Shown here piece by piece: positions 34,453 through 46,425 of a stretch of 64,000 bases of DNA. The DNA comes from Ischnura elegans (lineage: Eukaryota > Arthropoda > Insecta > Odonata > Coenagrionidae). Made by a program: the position numbers and the translations under genes. A model generated the notes under the pieces. That model searched no databases. It was not told where the DNA came from and was given only the letters and a program-made list of their open reading frames with translations. Location: NCBI RefSeq assembly GCF_921293095.1, contig NC_060252.1:47492881-47556880 (forward strand), given 5' to 3'. The first letter of the stretch is position 1. Each line of letters starts with the position of its first letter.

Positions 34453-36830
34453 GTCGTTAGTGCTGTGAACACAGATTTCTTTAAATTAATCCTACTTCAC
34501 TCGCAACCTTTGGCTCTGAGTATGGGAGGATAAAACTGAGAGAAATAAGGTTAAATATTTATCAACCCGAAACTTTTCATTACCTGAGGTAAATTATGCA
34601 ATTAGTGGGTATATTTCATTAAAATGTTTCTTTCTCATGCTGTCATAATAATTTTCATATTTGTCTAGGTTTTTTATCCCAAATTATGATGTTACATAAT
34701 ATTTTCATTAATGTCTTACAAAAGAGATTGGCAGAGGTGTAGGTTAGCCAGAAAAAAACTAAACTTTCAAACTAACTTTTAACTATTAACTAACTTTTTA
34801 ACTATTTTTATTTGTTATTTCTTTATGTATTCTATTTCATAATTATATGCTGATTTATTTCCGCAAACATCAGCTTTAAATTAGGGATTTCCGTATTAAT
34901 TATACTCCAATTAATTATCATTTGATGCCCAACAGGCGAATTGTGGTTCATTTTTTGAAATAACGTTTGATTTCAATAGAAATATTAAGTTAATTTGAAA
35001 TCTAATCAAATTGAAGTTTATTTTGAAACTCATTTGATTTATAATATAACCTCAGTATGAATAATCCATTATATACCCGTAAAAATTTGGCAATGTTTTC
35101 TCTCAGCATTTTCTTTACGATTCGAATGCAAAGGAATATTGTATGAATATTATAATAAGAGATTCTTCAATAGGCCGCTGAATGTTATGTCACCCACAGC
35201 GCTTTTAAATGGGTTAGCAACAATTTCCTTTCACGACGCTGACAGTAGGGTGGTCCGATTTGACGGGAAAATAAACTATAATTAGTGTTTTTAAAAGAAT
35301 TTCATGATCTAGATTTTATAACTTATCGAATTCTTAGCTTTTCGACGCATTTTATTTTTTCGAGTGCTGAACTACTGGCGGGCAAATATTGACAGTAAAT
35401 GGACCACATGGCGCTCAATACCACACTGCAGGCATTTTTATAAAGCGATTAAAATGGCCCGAAGTTGCAGCATAATTAAAGCTTTTATAGGGCGAAATGG
35501 GACCTATCGTCTATGTAAACCCCTTTGGAATATCCTCGCTCTCCCACTACTTCGGCGCTTCCCCGCTACGTGGCGTTGGCCTGTCCACCGTTTGAGTCTG
35601 TCTCGTCTTTGTTCAGCCGGGACTCCGATGTAGCGACGTCTTTTTTTCAATGATGCATTCAAATATCGAGAAATCATATGCTCCAATTTGAAACCAATTT
35701 AATCCTTGCGCGTGTGACTGGGTATTCTTACACATAAGCACACCCGCGTACCCAGGTAGATAAAACCAAGAATGTATGGTATCCTTGTGATTTTATCGGT
35801 AATTTATTTGATTTGGTTAGTATTTTGGTAATTTTAATAAAATTTTCATCGCTTTGCTTCTTAATGTTGTATTTAAAATTCAATTGTATTTTAGTATAGA
35901 TTAAAATTGGTGATGACTTAATGAATTGAAAGAGTTTATAACTCAATATTGATAAGTAATTAATGAGGGTTAGAAATTAATTTTAATCACGATATAACGG
36001 TAATATTAGTTGATAATACCTATTTTAAGCTTACCAATTATTGCAAATAAGAGTAAGTATCCGGTGCCTGTGGCTGGGAAGCTCAATTTTTAGAAACGTT
36101 TCCAAATTTTTATTTAAGCATAAAAAAACCGTTTTAAACGTTTTTATGTAGTTGAAATTCTAGGTCAAGGGTTAGAATGTCCTAAGGAATTTTCTTTGCA
36201 CTATTCAGGGGTCTGGAATTACCATACCTTATTGCGATATCCGTGAAAAAGAGCGCACAATTTGTCTTAATGAAAATTTGATTGATTTCTCCAACATAAG
36301 CTTTTAATGTTTCAATTTGCAGAGAATTCCTGAATCGGCTGAGATGTGGTTTCTAATTCATTATAAGAGGCACTATGGGATAACTCGTTAAGTCTTTGCT
36401 TTTCTCAAGCAGCAATTGGGACTTGAAGTTGTAGCTCCTTTCAATGGTTTTCTCTGCAGTTTCACACCGTTCATCCTCACTATTAAACCTTTGAAGTTCC
36501 TCATTGCCAGTGACAGTGATTTTTCCTTGCATATTTACTTCGTTAGTTTATATACAGGTATTTTAAAGCTTTTCAATTTTAACTCCTCCTTTTCCTACCA
36601 CATACAGCACGTGTTTTTTGTACTATTAATTGATTAATTCTATTATTTTGAGTAATACTCGTACTTTAGAATAATTCGTATCTTTATTTACCATTAATGG
36701 CAAACGGTGGCGCGTTTGACTCGGCGGAATTATTTATTTTTTGTTTTAATTTTATTCCCAAACCTCCGACTACAACTCTCACGGACCATTTTAAATCGGG
36801 GTGTTCGACAAATTCAACACTGAAACGTAC
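34453..36830. other. No gene recognised
   Basis: AT-rich sequence. The frames at 35364-35633 (+) and 35504-35686 (-) overlap and match nothing I know. There are no clear repeats. Confidence 0.4.
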
Positions 36831-36832
36831 AC

Positions 36833-36935
36833 GAACATGCCCTGGATAAAGGAAACTTTACCAGGCGGAACTCGAACCCGTGACCTCATGTTTGGCAGGC
36901 GAGGATTGTACCCCGCCGCCTTCGAGGCCGGCAAA
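36833..36935 (-). repeat. tRNA-derived SINE, family 1, minus copy
   Basis: Reversed: GCCGGCCTCGAAGGCGGCGG, A-box-like GGGTACAATCCTCGCCTG, B box GGGTTCGAGTTCC, then GCCTGGTAAAG. The B box is the best preserved of the three family 1 copies. Confidence 0.6.
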
Positions 36936-37002
36936 CGGGAACGTTAGATACTTATTTTTATAACGGTTTATTTCTATTTCTGTTAACGGGAAAGTTAGAT
37001 AC

Positions 37003-37563
37003 ATCTTCTATATTATTTCTACAGTATAGATACCTTTTTCTCAACTTATACGCAACCAAACTCTACAAATGAGGTACCAAAATGCACAGAATTTATCAGA
37101 GAACATGCGACGGCATATCTTACTTCCTAAATATTGCTATTGTTTCCTAAAATTAGTTTTTAAATAATAAAAAAAACAAAAAAAACAAAAAAAACAAACA
37201 AAACAAAAACCGGTAAATATTCCTGACATTAACGGCGAGCAAACTGATATATTTGTTCATTTGCAGCAATATCTCGCATTCTTTAAATAACTTTTATCAA
37301 AATGCTGCTCATTCCACATTCAAGTCTCCTGTTGATACGTAAGTATGAGTCATCATGTGCGTTTAACAGAGGATAGTGTAATTACTTCCAATGTTGTGTT
37401 TAAAGAGGTCCTCTGACCTCAATTTGTACATGAACATTCCAATTAAATTTGTACATAAGTCCCTGCCTTTTTCTGCATTTTAAAATTAGAAACGCGCCTA
37501 TCCCTCTGTGGACCTGCATTGAAAAGAGCGGGGGAAGCCCGCTGGGAGCGGGCGCAGCACGCT
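37003..37563 (+). repeat. ~550 bp interspersed repeat, copy 1
   Basis: This matches the reverse of 49603-50192 along its length. Shared blocks include TTCTATATTATTTCTACAGT, GCGACGGCATATCTTACTTC, a run of AAAAAAAAC units, ATTCCACATTCAAGTCTCC, GAGGTCCTCTGACCTCAATT and CCCGCTGGGAGCGGGCGCAG. It lacks a 44-base hairpin unit present in the other copy. No domain is evident in its short frames. The element type is not identified. Confidence 0.7.
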
Positions 37564-39191
37564 CATACTTCTATATTATACTTTATCATGTAAACACATT
37601 CAATGTTATTGTAAACACAGTGTTAATTTTTGTTTGATATACATGAAATCTATTTATTCACAGTGCATGGCAATTCTTTCAAAAGTTTTATCGACTAAAA
37701 TGTTAACAAAAACTTCCTTTCCATAGAGAATTGTTGGCCGTCTGAAATTAATCTTATTTGCTTTGGAATATATATTGGTATTTTACGACTAATTAACGTC
37801 TAGTGCCGACGGCTAATAATTTTCTGAATTAATGGCCAGAATTATCTAGCGCCTTGAATTTTCATATTTAAGGACTGAATTTAAAGATCAGCACTTCCAT
37901 TAAGAATAGCTGATTGGTTATTGTACATTTAGTGAGTCAGTTTAATGTTTGCGTATTATTTTTATCTAAAGTTGATATCTCCGTTATATTTCCGTAAGAA
38001 TATGAACTAAGTACTTTAAACCCCCGAAAATGGCAGCCATCGAATAATGCCATCTCTTTGAGATTGTTTGTGAAGTGAGTGTAGAGGTTGAAATGTGTAG
38101 GTATTTTTATGCTCTGGGAATCACCCATGAAGCCAGAATTACATACAGAAAAGAAGTGTTCTCAGAAAAGACAGTACTCAAAAGTGAGTATTAATATGTT
38201 CGTTTTAATATTAATAGGCATGAAGAAAACAAAAAACAATATGTGAATAAAAAAACGGACTGTGACATCATAAACATGCTAAGTTTTATTTTGATCTGCA
38301 TAATATCTCATTCATTCAAGTATTTATAATGCATTTTTAAATTCATAAATTGAACTCTAACGTTTTATGCTTTCAGATGAAGAAATGCAATTTTAGAGAA
38401 AGTGGTAAAAAAATAGGTAGTTATTCCACGAGCAGGTTAGGGTGGAGGATAACCCTGTATGCGAGATATATTATGTATAGTTTATGTCCTGACATCAATA
38501 ATTTTTCTGTGGTATTGAGGTATTACCTTCCTGAAAAAGTTAAAGGAAATTGTACGGATATTTTCTTCCGTTGCAATGATTTGGCCAAACTAGGCAAACG
38601 TTATAATAGAAGAACATACCTTCTTAACCTCCTTAGTCCCATGGGACTATATATCTTTGGACTACATAGGCTTTGAGGTGGCTAATTATTCAAATTAATA
38701 ACTATTCAGCAAATAAACTTTTGAAAAAATAACAGCGTTAATTATAGAATTAAAATTTATGTGATTTAGATATAGATTTTAGATTTAGAAAAATATTTAT
38801 TGTTCTAGGACTTATGTCCTCTAAGAACAAAAAAAAACAATTTACTTGCAACCCAATCATATAGTAAATATAAGCATAGAAGAGAGAAAAAATATATCAC
38901 ATACAATATTTACGTATGTATAAGATTGTAATTAGTTTCAGCAAAATAACTATGCGTAGCATTACAGTCCATCTTATGATAGGAGTAAAATAAAAACAGC
39001 GTTTTTATTTACCAAAAAATGACATTCCAGAATTTTTCTCCCGAAAATAATGCATTTACTTTAAATACTTTTGGCATTTTCCGCTGTTCCAATCCACCTG
39101 TGTGGCATTAAGAGGGTCAATAAATGCCTAAGATTCCTATTTAATGTGTTTAATTTAAGAAGAGAGTATGTGTAGTATTATTATATCTACT
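37564..39191. other. No gene recognised
   Basis: AT-rich sequence. A 108-codon plus frame (38350-38676) has no recognisable domain. Confidence 0.4.
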
Positions 39192-39193
39192 TA
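39181..39193 (+). repeat. Probable target-site duplication, left copy
   Basis: TTATATCTACTTA at 39181-39193 recurs exactly at 42430-42442, just outside the composite LINE structure. Thirteen identical bases in AT-rich DNA are suggestive, not conclusive. Confidence 0.45.
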
Positions 39194-39273
39194 TTCATGG
39201 TGAAACAAAAAACACAGTACTATTCCACAAAATTTATTTAAGCTGTCTACTAGTTTCAACGTTTACACCGTCA
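39192..39273 (-). repeat. 82 bp inverted repeat, left arm, with hammerhead-like core
   Basis: This arm is the exact reverse complement of 42309-42390 over 82 bases, starting TATTCATGGTGAAAC and ending CACCGTCA. On the minus strand, continuing to about 39283, it reads CTGACGG, a stem GACG/CGTT, GAAAC, TA and GTA: the hammerhead-like order with one mismatch in the first core. AGCTTAAATAAATTTTGTGG follows, close to the AAATAAATTTTGTTGAAG of the Penelope-like terminus at 25866-25940. Confidence 0.7.
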
Positions 39274-39310
39274 CCGTCAGATGGGTGTAGTGAAACCGAA
39301 GACTTTGTGA

Positions 39311-41782
39311 CTAGGGAATCCTAACTCGGTGATCACAAGAAGTGCTCCTCTTGATCCAACATCTGGTAAGGAACTCATTAATCTTGCTGTCCTGAATGTA
39401 CAATGTCTCCGAAATAAAATAATTAAATTAGAACTATTTCTCAAGTCAGTAAATTGTGATATTCTGTGTATCAGTGAGCATTGGCTTCATGTTGATGAAG
39501 GTAGCCTTTATCAGGTGGACGGTTTCAATCTTGCCTCAATTTTCTGTCGCTCTCATCATATACATGGTGGTGTGTGCATATTTTTATCAAAGAACCTTCA
39601 ATTTAAAGTAATCGATACTACTAGGTACTGCATTGAACTGCACTTCGAAATCACAGCTGTTATTCTGTGTGTATACAATCTCATTGTTCTCTCCCTATAT
39701 CGGTCACCTAATGGCGACCCTGAAAAGTTTCTTGAACAGCTTGAAAAGGTACTATGTCATTTAATGCAGTTTAATGCTAACATTGTAATTGGTGCTGATT
39801 TAAACATTGATAGGAGATATTCCTCTAAGAGTAGCAGGCAACTGTCTAATCTCCTGAGATCTTTCAACCTCTATTGTGTAAACAGTGAACCCACGAGGAA
39901 CAATTCATGTATTGATAATGTGATAACCACTCTTAATGTTCATGCATATAACCTTACTGTCATCGATCCTCTTGTTGCAGACCATATGGCCATACTCTTT
40001 CAGTTGATTGCAATTAACAGTAGTCCACCTAGGGAATCCAGCACTAGGTACATAAGTCCAATCACCATTCACGGCCTTGAAGTCTTTAAAGGCCTGCTTG
40101 GTGGTGTGGATTGGACTAGCTTACTCTCACACAACGACAGTCATTCAAATTTCTCTTTGTTCTTTGAAACCTTAATCTCCCTTTTTAATGAATCCTTTCC
40201 CAGAAAAGCTGTCCCAGTCCGAAAATTCTTTAAATCACGTGGCCACTCAAACAATCCCGAGGTCCAAATACGCAGGGAAAGTGTACTACATGCCTATCAT
40301 GAGTACAAGCGACTACCCACTGAGGATTTGAAACAAGTGTATAAAAGATTGAATAAGGAGTATCATTTCGCAGCAATAAAAGCGAAACAAAATGCGAACA
40401 TGGATTTCATTAATAGTGCCTCTAATAAATTCAAAGCTGCCTGGAATGTGATCAATAGGGAAAAAGGCACTTCTATAAACAGATCTCCTATTACAATTGA
40501 TCCCGATACCTTCAACAATCACTTTGTCAATTCCGTGGACACCACATTATCAAAAATCACAAATAACAGGTGTGATGCCTTAGCACTACTCAATAAACAC
40601 CTGATATCCCCTCCTAAATTTCAGTGGCAATGGATTAGTACGAGGGATATTTTCAATGTAGTAAAAAAATTTAAAAACTCCACCAGTCGTGACATCAATG
40701 GGCTTTCCAATGATCTGATTAAGTCCATAATACATATTATAGCTCATCCTCTATCTATTATTATTAATGCCTGTTTTTCCACTGGATACTTCCCAGACAC
40801 ATTAAAATATTCTAAGGTCATACCTGTCTTCAAAAAAGGAGACACTACTCTTCCCAACAGCTATAGGCCCATCACCATTATATCAGTGATCGCTAAAATA
40901 ATAGAAACTATTGCCTATACACAAATTCTAGTACACTTTGAGAAACACAATCTCTTCACCCCTTCCCAGTTTGGATTTCGCCCGGGGAAATCCACTGAAT
41001 TGGCAGTTGAGTCAGTGGTAAAAAATTTATCAAGGGCATTTGAAGACAAGCAATGTGTCTCACTCACACTTTGTGATTTAACCTCTGCCTTTGACTGCGT
41101 CAATCATGCTACCCTCCTGCAAAAACTCCAATACTACGGCTTTCATAACAGTGAGCTGAAATTCATGACCTCTTACCTCACTGATCGAAAGCAGATGGTA
41201 CAAGTAAATTGTAACCAATCTGATTTTCTTCCAGTGAAACATGGAGTTCCTCAGGGGTCCGTCCTTGGTCCTCTCTTGTTCCTTATTCTAATCAATGACC
41301 TACCTTACAATCTTTCTATGGACTGCATGATATATGCAGATGACACCACTCTGGTGCAGAAATGCAATACTCCTAGCCAAGTCAGACTTCTTACAAAAAA
41401 GGCAATAGAAGAATCTCAACTCTGGTTTACAGCCAATAATCTCTTTCTGAACAATGGTAAGACACAACATCTTACATGCTGTCTTAAAAGTACTGAGCTA
41501 AACAATGATCCTGTCAGGCTTCTAGGCTTCAATATTGACGCTAAATTGACATGGAATTCACATGTTTTCCTAGTCAGCAAAAAACTCTCTAGGGTTTTGT
41601 ACTTATTGAGGAAACTTAAAACCTGTGTCAATGAAAAGTACATGAGATTAGCCTATTTTGCTTTTTTTCATAGTATTCTTGCCTATGGTGTTCGACTCTG
41701 GGGACATGCAAATGAAACCAAAGAAATTCTAAAACAGCAAAAAAAAAGCAGTGAGGATTCTGAGTGGTGCTGGGCCCCGTGA
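39311..41782 (+). CDS. LINE endonuclease-reverse transcriptase (CR1/Jockey group)
   Basis: The frame is open from 39311, after a TGA at 39308-39310. The first usable codon, at 39329, is GTG, and no ATG precedes residue 146, so the true start is unknown and an upstream part is probably lost. Numbering from 39329: apurinic-type endonuclease at about 17-225, with NVQ at 23-25, E50 (SEHWL), YRSP at 124-127, GADLN at 155-159, SCID at 193-196 and ADH at 217-219, so its catalytic set looks complete. Reverse transcriptase at about 430-760: FGFRPGKS at 548-555, D583 and D589 (motif A), PQGSVLGP at 641-648, YADD at 669-672. These nick target DNA and copy the RNA there. The frame shifts in a run of nine A at 41739-41747 and ends at 41782. 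No first ORF is seen. Confidence 0.9.
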   Translation, partial: LGNPNSVITRSAPLDPTSGKELINLAVLNVQCLRNKIIKLELFLKSVNCDILCISEHWLHVDEGSLYQVDGFNLASIFCRSHHIHGGVCIFLSKNLQFKVIDTTRYCIELHFEITAVILCVYNLIVLSLYRSPNGDPEKFLEQLEKVLCHLMQFNANIVIGADLNIDRRYSSKSSRQLSNLLRSFNLYCVNSEPTRNNSCIDNVITTLNVHAYNLTVIDPLVADHMAILFQLIAINSSPPRESSTRYISPITIHGLEVFKGLLGGVDWTSLLSHNDSHSNFSLFFETLISLFNESFPRKAVPVRKFFKSRGHSNNPEVQIRRESVLHAYHEYKRLPTEDLKQVYKRLNKEYHFAAIKAKQNANMDFINSASNKFKAAWNVINREKGTSINRSPITIDPDTFNNHFVNSVDTTLSKITNNRCDALALLNKHLISPPKFQWQWISTRDIFNVVKKFKNSTSRDINGLSNDLIKSIIHIIAHPLSIIINACFSTGYFPDTLKYSKVIPVFKKGDTTLPNSYRPITIISVIAKIIETIAYTQILVHFEKHNLFTPSQFGFRPGKSTELAVESVVKNLSRAFEDKQCVSLTLCDLTSAFDCVNHATLLQKLQYYGFHNSELKFMTSYLTDRKQMVQVNCNQSDFLPVKHGVPQGSVLGPLLFLILINDLPYNLSMDCMIYADDTTLVQKCNTPSQVRLLTKKAIEESQLWFTANNLFLNNGKTQHLTCCLKSTELNNDPVRLLGFNIDAKLTWNSHVFLVSKKLSRVLYLLRKLKTCVNEKYMRLAYFAFFHSILAYGVRLWGHANETKEILKQQKKSSEDSEWCWAP

Positions 41783-42124
41783 CCACTGCAGGCCAATTTT
41801 CATATCCTCACCATCTACAGCCTCTTTGTGTTTCGCAGCATTATGCACATTAAAGATAACTTAGATACCTACCCCATTCGATCCACCATCCACTCTCATG
41901 ACACTAGGGCTAAAAATAGCCTAAATACTAATTACTGTAGGCTGTTTAAGACCAACAACCAGTCTGACAATTTGGGAGTAAAATTATTTAATAAATTACC
42001 CAGCAAAGCCAGATCAGTGAGCATCACTAGACTGAAAAATGTGCTGGAAAAGTGGCTGTGCAATTATCCACTGTACTCAATTCATGAGTATTTTGAGCTG
42101 GACTTTTCTTCTCTTTTATTTTAA
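41748..42124 (+). pseudogene. LINE C-terminal domain, out of frame
   Basis: After the A9 run the homologous frame continues as AVRILSGAGPRDHCRPIF, the usual post-RT motif of this LINE group, then breaks again near 41800. A third frame carries ILTIYSLFVFRSIMHIKDN and, from 41828, HSHDTRAKNSL with NLGVKLFNKLP, ending at a stop at 42122-42124. The C-terminal domain is thus present but needs two frame changes. With only two lesions in about 2.8 kb, the insertion is fairly recent. Confidence 0.75.
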
Positions 42125-42251
42125 ATGTAATCTTTGTAATGTATGTGTTTCTAATGTTTTAATCCAATGTACATGTTTTGTATGTTTCGTTGTATCGAAT
42201 GTTTTCATAAATGTGTTGTATACAGCATCCGCGAGGGCCAATCCTCGCCGT

Positions 42252-42309
42252 GGATGAATAAAGATAAAGATAAAGATTATCAAGACTAACAAGATTTAGT
42301 CTTGATAAT
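42252..42309 (+). other. LINE 3' tail (AAAGAT repeats) and 13 bp hairpin
   Basis: GAATAAAGATAAAGATAAAG provides an AATAAA signal and a short hexamer tail, as in CR1/L2-type LINEs. Directly after it, ATTATCAAGACTA (42276-42288) and TAGTCTTGATAAT (42297-42309) form a perfect 13 bp inverted repeat with an 8-base loop, joining the LINE end to the right 82 bp arm. Confidence 0.7.
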
Positions 42310-42390
42310 GACGGTGTAAACGTTGAAACTAGTAGACAGCTTAAATAAATTTTGTGGAATAGTACTGTGTTTTTTGTTTCACCATGAATA
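42309..42390 (+). repeat. 82 bp inverted repeat, right arm, with hammerhead-like core
   Basis: Exact inverse of 39192-39273. Preceded by CTTGATAA (a degraded CTGATGA), it reads stem GACG/CGTT, GAAAC, TA, GTA, GAC. The arm ends at CCATGAATA; another 39 bases separate it from the right copy of TTATATCTACTTA. Confidence 0.7.
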
Positions 42391-42429
42391 TTTCATCGTT
42401 CCACCAAGAAACGCCCAAATCAGTTGATT

Positions 42430-42442
42430 TTATATCTACTTA
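42430..42442 (+). repeat. Probable target-site duplication, right copy
   Basis: TTATATCTACTTA, identical to 39181-39193. If both copies are a target duplication, the arms, the LINE and the 39 bases beyond the right arm were inserted as one unit of about 3.2 kb. Confidence 0.45.
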
Positions 42443-42917
42443 GTTCACGAGTTTGGCGAATGAAAACTTTCGTGAAAGCATCCCTCGTAATCTCAGCTTT
42501 AATCTTTTGGTTAAATTCAAAAGCGGTGCATTTGGTGTACTCTTACCGCTGACGCTAATTAATTCCCTCTTGAGGACTACGGGAAATTCGGCACGCCTCA
42601 TCCGCCGGGTCATGTTCTTCCCCATTCCGCTGCGCAAGATATTTGAGTTAAAGATAAGAGGGCGCTTTCGAGTGTGGGCTCGAGTGGCTGCTGCTTTTCC
42701 TTTCGACATCAACAATGCAGCAGTTGAAATTGCGATCTCAGTTTCCCTTCAGTCGAGAGGGAATGGAACGTACTTGGCGTGGAAGTGATGTAATCAAAGT
42801 TTGGGAGATCGGAATCCGGGTCCAATTCTCTGAGAACCCTTGTAATTGTGATTTAGTAATGTAAATCTGCGTTGCACTTCAAAAACCGCTTCAATAGGAG
42901 TGCAGCAGGAGGATGAG

Positions 42918-43177
42918 GCGAGTGAGGTAGCCTAAGGGGTTTTCGGAGGGGTCCAAACCCCACCTGAAATATAAAAACACTATTATTTTCCTTCATAAAA
43001 GAAAACAATATATTGAAAAATCATAAATTTAATAAATATTTCTTTAGCAAATTAAGTTTTTTTGATTATGAAAAGTGTTACAATTAGTTTAAAACCCATT
43101 ACTTAGTACCCTGTTATTAAAATATTTTCACCCCTGATTTTGGACCCTCCGAACGAAGTTCCTGACTGCGCCACTGG
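42918..43177 (-). mobile_element. MITE copy, minus strand
   Basis: Reversed, this follows the 18716-18977 element: CCAGTGGCGCAGTCAGGAAC, TAATGGGTTTTAAAC, TTGCTAAAGAAATATTT, and a G-rich end. The right TIR is damaged (GAGGTAGCCT). Confidence 0.6.
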
Positions 43178-46100
43178 ATGAGGATACCAATCGTTAACAA
43201 AAAGAAAGGAAATAAGCTCTTATAAAAAAATTTTTTTTAAAAACCAGCCTTTATATTTAGATTACAGGGGATGAGCAACGTTTATATATGACACAAAGCA
43301 AAAAAACTCAGTGACCCCGAAAAACCAAAAGTGACGTATTAAAAAAGTCACTATATTTATTAAATTTTCAGTGAATGGTAAGCCCCCTATGTTTCAAAAT
43401 GCCACCCCTATGCTTTTAAATGCCTACCCCTATGTTAAAAATGCCACGAAACACGAAAATCGACCATTTGGAACTTCTTAGATCAAAAACATGTTTTGGG
43501 GGGCTATAGGTTGACTGGGGGGTGGTTAAAGGGGGGTTGGAGAGAAAAAGTTATATTTTCATGTATTGTCATCGGAAATGAAGAAGTGTGCAAAATTTCA
43601 GCGTTTTTGCTTCACAGGAAGTGAGTCAAATTTCAGTTACAAGATTTGTACCAGACAAACAAACAGACAAACAAACAGACAGGTTGGTGAGTTGATATAA
43701 AGACTGTAAAAAATTAAAAGGTGATGCGCGTAATGATTTCAGTTCAACAGTTTATTTAAGCCCTTCAATGTTGGTTGCGCGAAAACATGGAGTTCATGAA
43801 TTGTTAAGAAGTGAAACTTCTTTTAAATAGACAGTTTTTCAGGTGATATTATTTGTAAAATCACTTAGGGCTGCATATTAGACTGCGTTTACTTCGTACT
43901 TCATTCGATGGTACTGTTACTTACCACTATTAGTCGAGATATGTCGCATACTCAGAGTCTCAGTCATCACACCACGGTGGAAGTGTTTCTTCGGTGAAAA
44001 AGCATGAGTGAGGGCTGTGTGCCTCATTTTCTGGCTAGTGTTATCGACTTCTCCCGTCAGGGTACTCCCAACAAAGATGGTCACTCTGATGCCATCGGTT
44101 TTACTGACACTTCTTTTTCTTAGTCCTGTACCGCGACACATGCCATCTGCCCATTATTATTTCTTGAAACATTGGACAAAAATCCTCAATAGTTACCATG
44201 TCACGGCATCGTTAGCATCTTAAAATAAAATGGCACCCAGGCATTTTGATTAATTTAATGCTGTTAAGCTCCTAACAGTGCAGTTAAGGGTTCCATGAGC
44301 GCTACGTATTTATGTTAATGTCGCTATAGCCTACACGATTGGATAGCACCAATTAACTTAGACTACTACTGAGACCTCGGCATGGTGTCGAATTTGATAA
44401 AAGTTTTTTTTTAATGCCATAAAAGTAACTATAGCAATAAACATTTCTTCTATATTAAATACTTCAATATTTTTGACTGGAAAGAATTCTTTCTTGGTTT
44501 AGGCGGACAAGGGTTGAAAAGAAGTATGTTCAGGGGCGTTAATAAGGTTGATAAAAAGCTTTTTGAGTGATTAATCTAGTAAAATATTAGATTTTTTGGT
44601 GCTGGGTACATAGCTGAAGATCGAAAAACTAAGGTGCTTTAGGACATAGTTTCATTTTATGTGAGCTGTATTAGTTTTGACAATCTATGCAGAAATAATT
44701 TTTGTTTACATTGATATTAATCCCATACATAGAGACTTCTATCATTAATTTAATTTCTTATACGTATTTCCTATTTTGTCGACATTTATGTTAAACATTA
44801 CATTCTCATAAATTCATGTTTCGCGCAACAATCTTCAATTCTAACAATCTCACAAAAATAATGAGGTGCAACTTTCTTTCGTGTCATTGGGCTATGTTTC
44901 CTGCTTTACGTTTTCCATCTTCTCCACGGATTGTGTCGGCTGAATCGAATGTTCAAACCCCTGAGGATGATGGAAGTCGTGTTTTTTCTCCGTTTCTAGT
45001 TCAACCAACTTTTGGAGGTTGAAGGACGGAAGAGTCTCACGCCTGGCGTCCCGAAGGGGATGATCTCCTGGGATGGAGGGGAATATGAAACAGAGTTTGG
45101 GATGATATACGCTCCTCCGAAGTTCCTGGAATACTACAGTGTCGTACAGGCGTAAGGATAAATGCGAAAGTGATGTGCTGATCCTCTATAAATCTAGGTA
45201 TGTTTTTATTCGCCTTTGTCCAAACGACCTTATTTCTGGCTCCAACCGATATTGCAGGAAAGAAAATTTCTCTAAAAATGTGGTACTTATCAAGGTTTTA
45301 TGTCATTAGCTCACCGATAATTGATTTACCCTATTTTTGTCCTCGAAAAATGAACAATTTTCCTAATAAAAGGGGCTGAGATCTCACTCATCTCATTCTC
45401 ACTACTTCCGCTTTTTTATATGCATGCACCGCATTTTTGGTAATTACTTTTTAAGTAAGTAAGAGATTTATCTCTTTTTCCTCCCTTCTTGGAAAAATTT
45501 CGCAGTGATAGGTAGTTATGATCTGAGTCACTTTGGAATAATTTTGTCGTAGCCACTTTCAAATTTTAAAGTCGTCGCATCAAATGCGTCAAAATTCTTC
45601 AGATAAAAAAGTGACATTGATTTTGTGGTAGAATGTTTAGTCTCTCCCTCAGTTATATTTGACATTTTATTTATCTTAATATATGAACCTATAATAAAAT
45701 ATTTCTCACCCTCGTATTCAGGAATGAGGGGGTGCTATGGACCATGCTAGTATAAAGGGTTATAAATTCTCGAGGTTAATCGATGCGTGTTGCAAATGTT
45801 AAAGGAATGGAATGGAGAGGAATTAGGCTTTAAGCGACTGCAAAAGGGAGGTTTTATCTAGGATTGTGGATATACTGATGTGATTTTTGTGTAGAAAATC
45901 TTTATATGTACTTTATTTAACTCCAATAAAAATACTTTCATAATGTTATGATATAGCAGTGAAGAATTTAATGACAGGCAATCAAGTAATTCAATCAGTC
46001 CCTTCATCTTATTCTCGAAAGACAATTTTTTTCATTTGACCCTCATCATCAGTCAGCGATGCAAAGAATAACTTGGCGCTGCCTTACTCTATTTTCACTT

Positions 46101-46425
46101 AATTACCCTATCAGCTATTGTATTAGCATTTAAATAATCATTTTGTTTCTCATCCTTCATAATCTGCTCTGTGCGTGCCACCCGAGTCTCATTCAGTCTT
46201 CATATGCAGTTCTTCCCTTCCATCTTTCCTTCAATGAGTGTTTTCACCAGATGATTGAGTCTAATAATGTGACCGATTCTTTTCTTTTAAGTCTTCTGAA
46301 GGTTTTCCAAAGATTTCCCTTTCTTCTGCTAATCTTGAAACCTACTCATTCAGCACGATCTATTTTATCTTCATTATTCTTTTGAGGCAACAGATTTCGG
46401 AATCTCCCAACTTTGATTTATCCCA
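43178..46425. other. No gene recognised; short CAAACAGA tract
   Basis: A simple tract of ACAAACAGAC units lies at about 43653-43682, in a setting (CAGACAGG then AAAGACT) often found near the 3' ends of LINEs or SINEs, though I cannot align it to one. Frames at 43917-44223 overlap on both strands without domains. The rest is AT-rich. Confidence 0.35.

Noticed and set aside
39311-42124. Host gene encoding a reverse-transcriptase-like protein
   Set aside because: The endonuclease-RT order, the AAAGAT tail and the frame lesions identify a LINE insertion.
46041-46075. Minus-strand CTGATGATGAGG as a hammerhead core
   Set aside because: No stem II and no GAAAC-GUH follow at a suitable distance.
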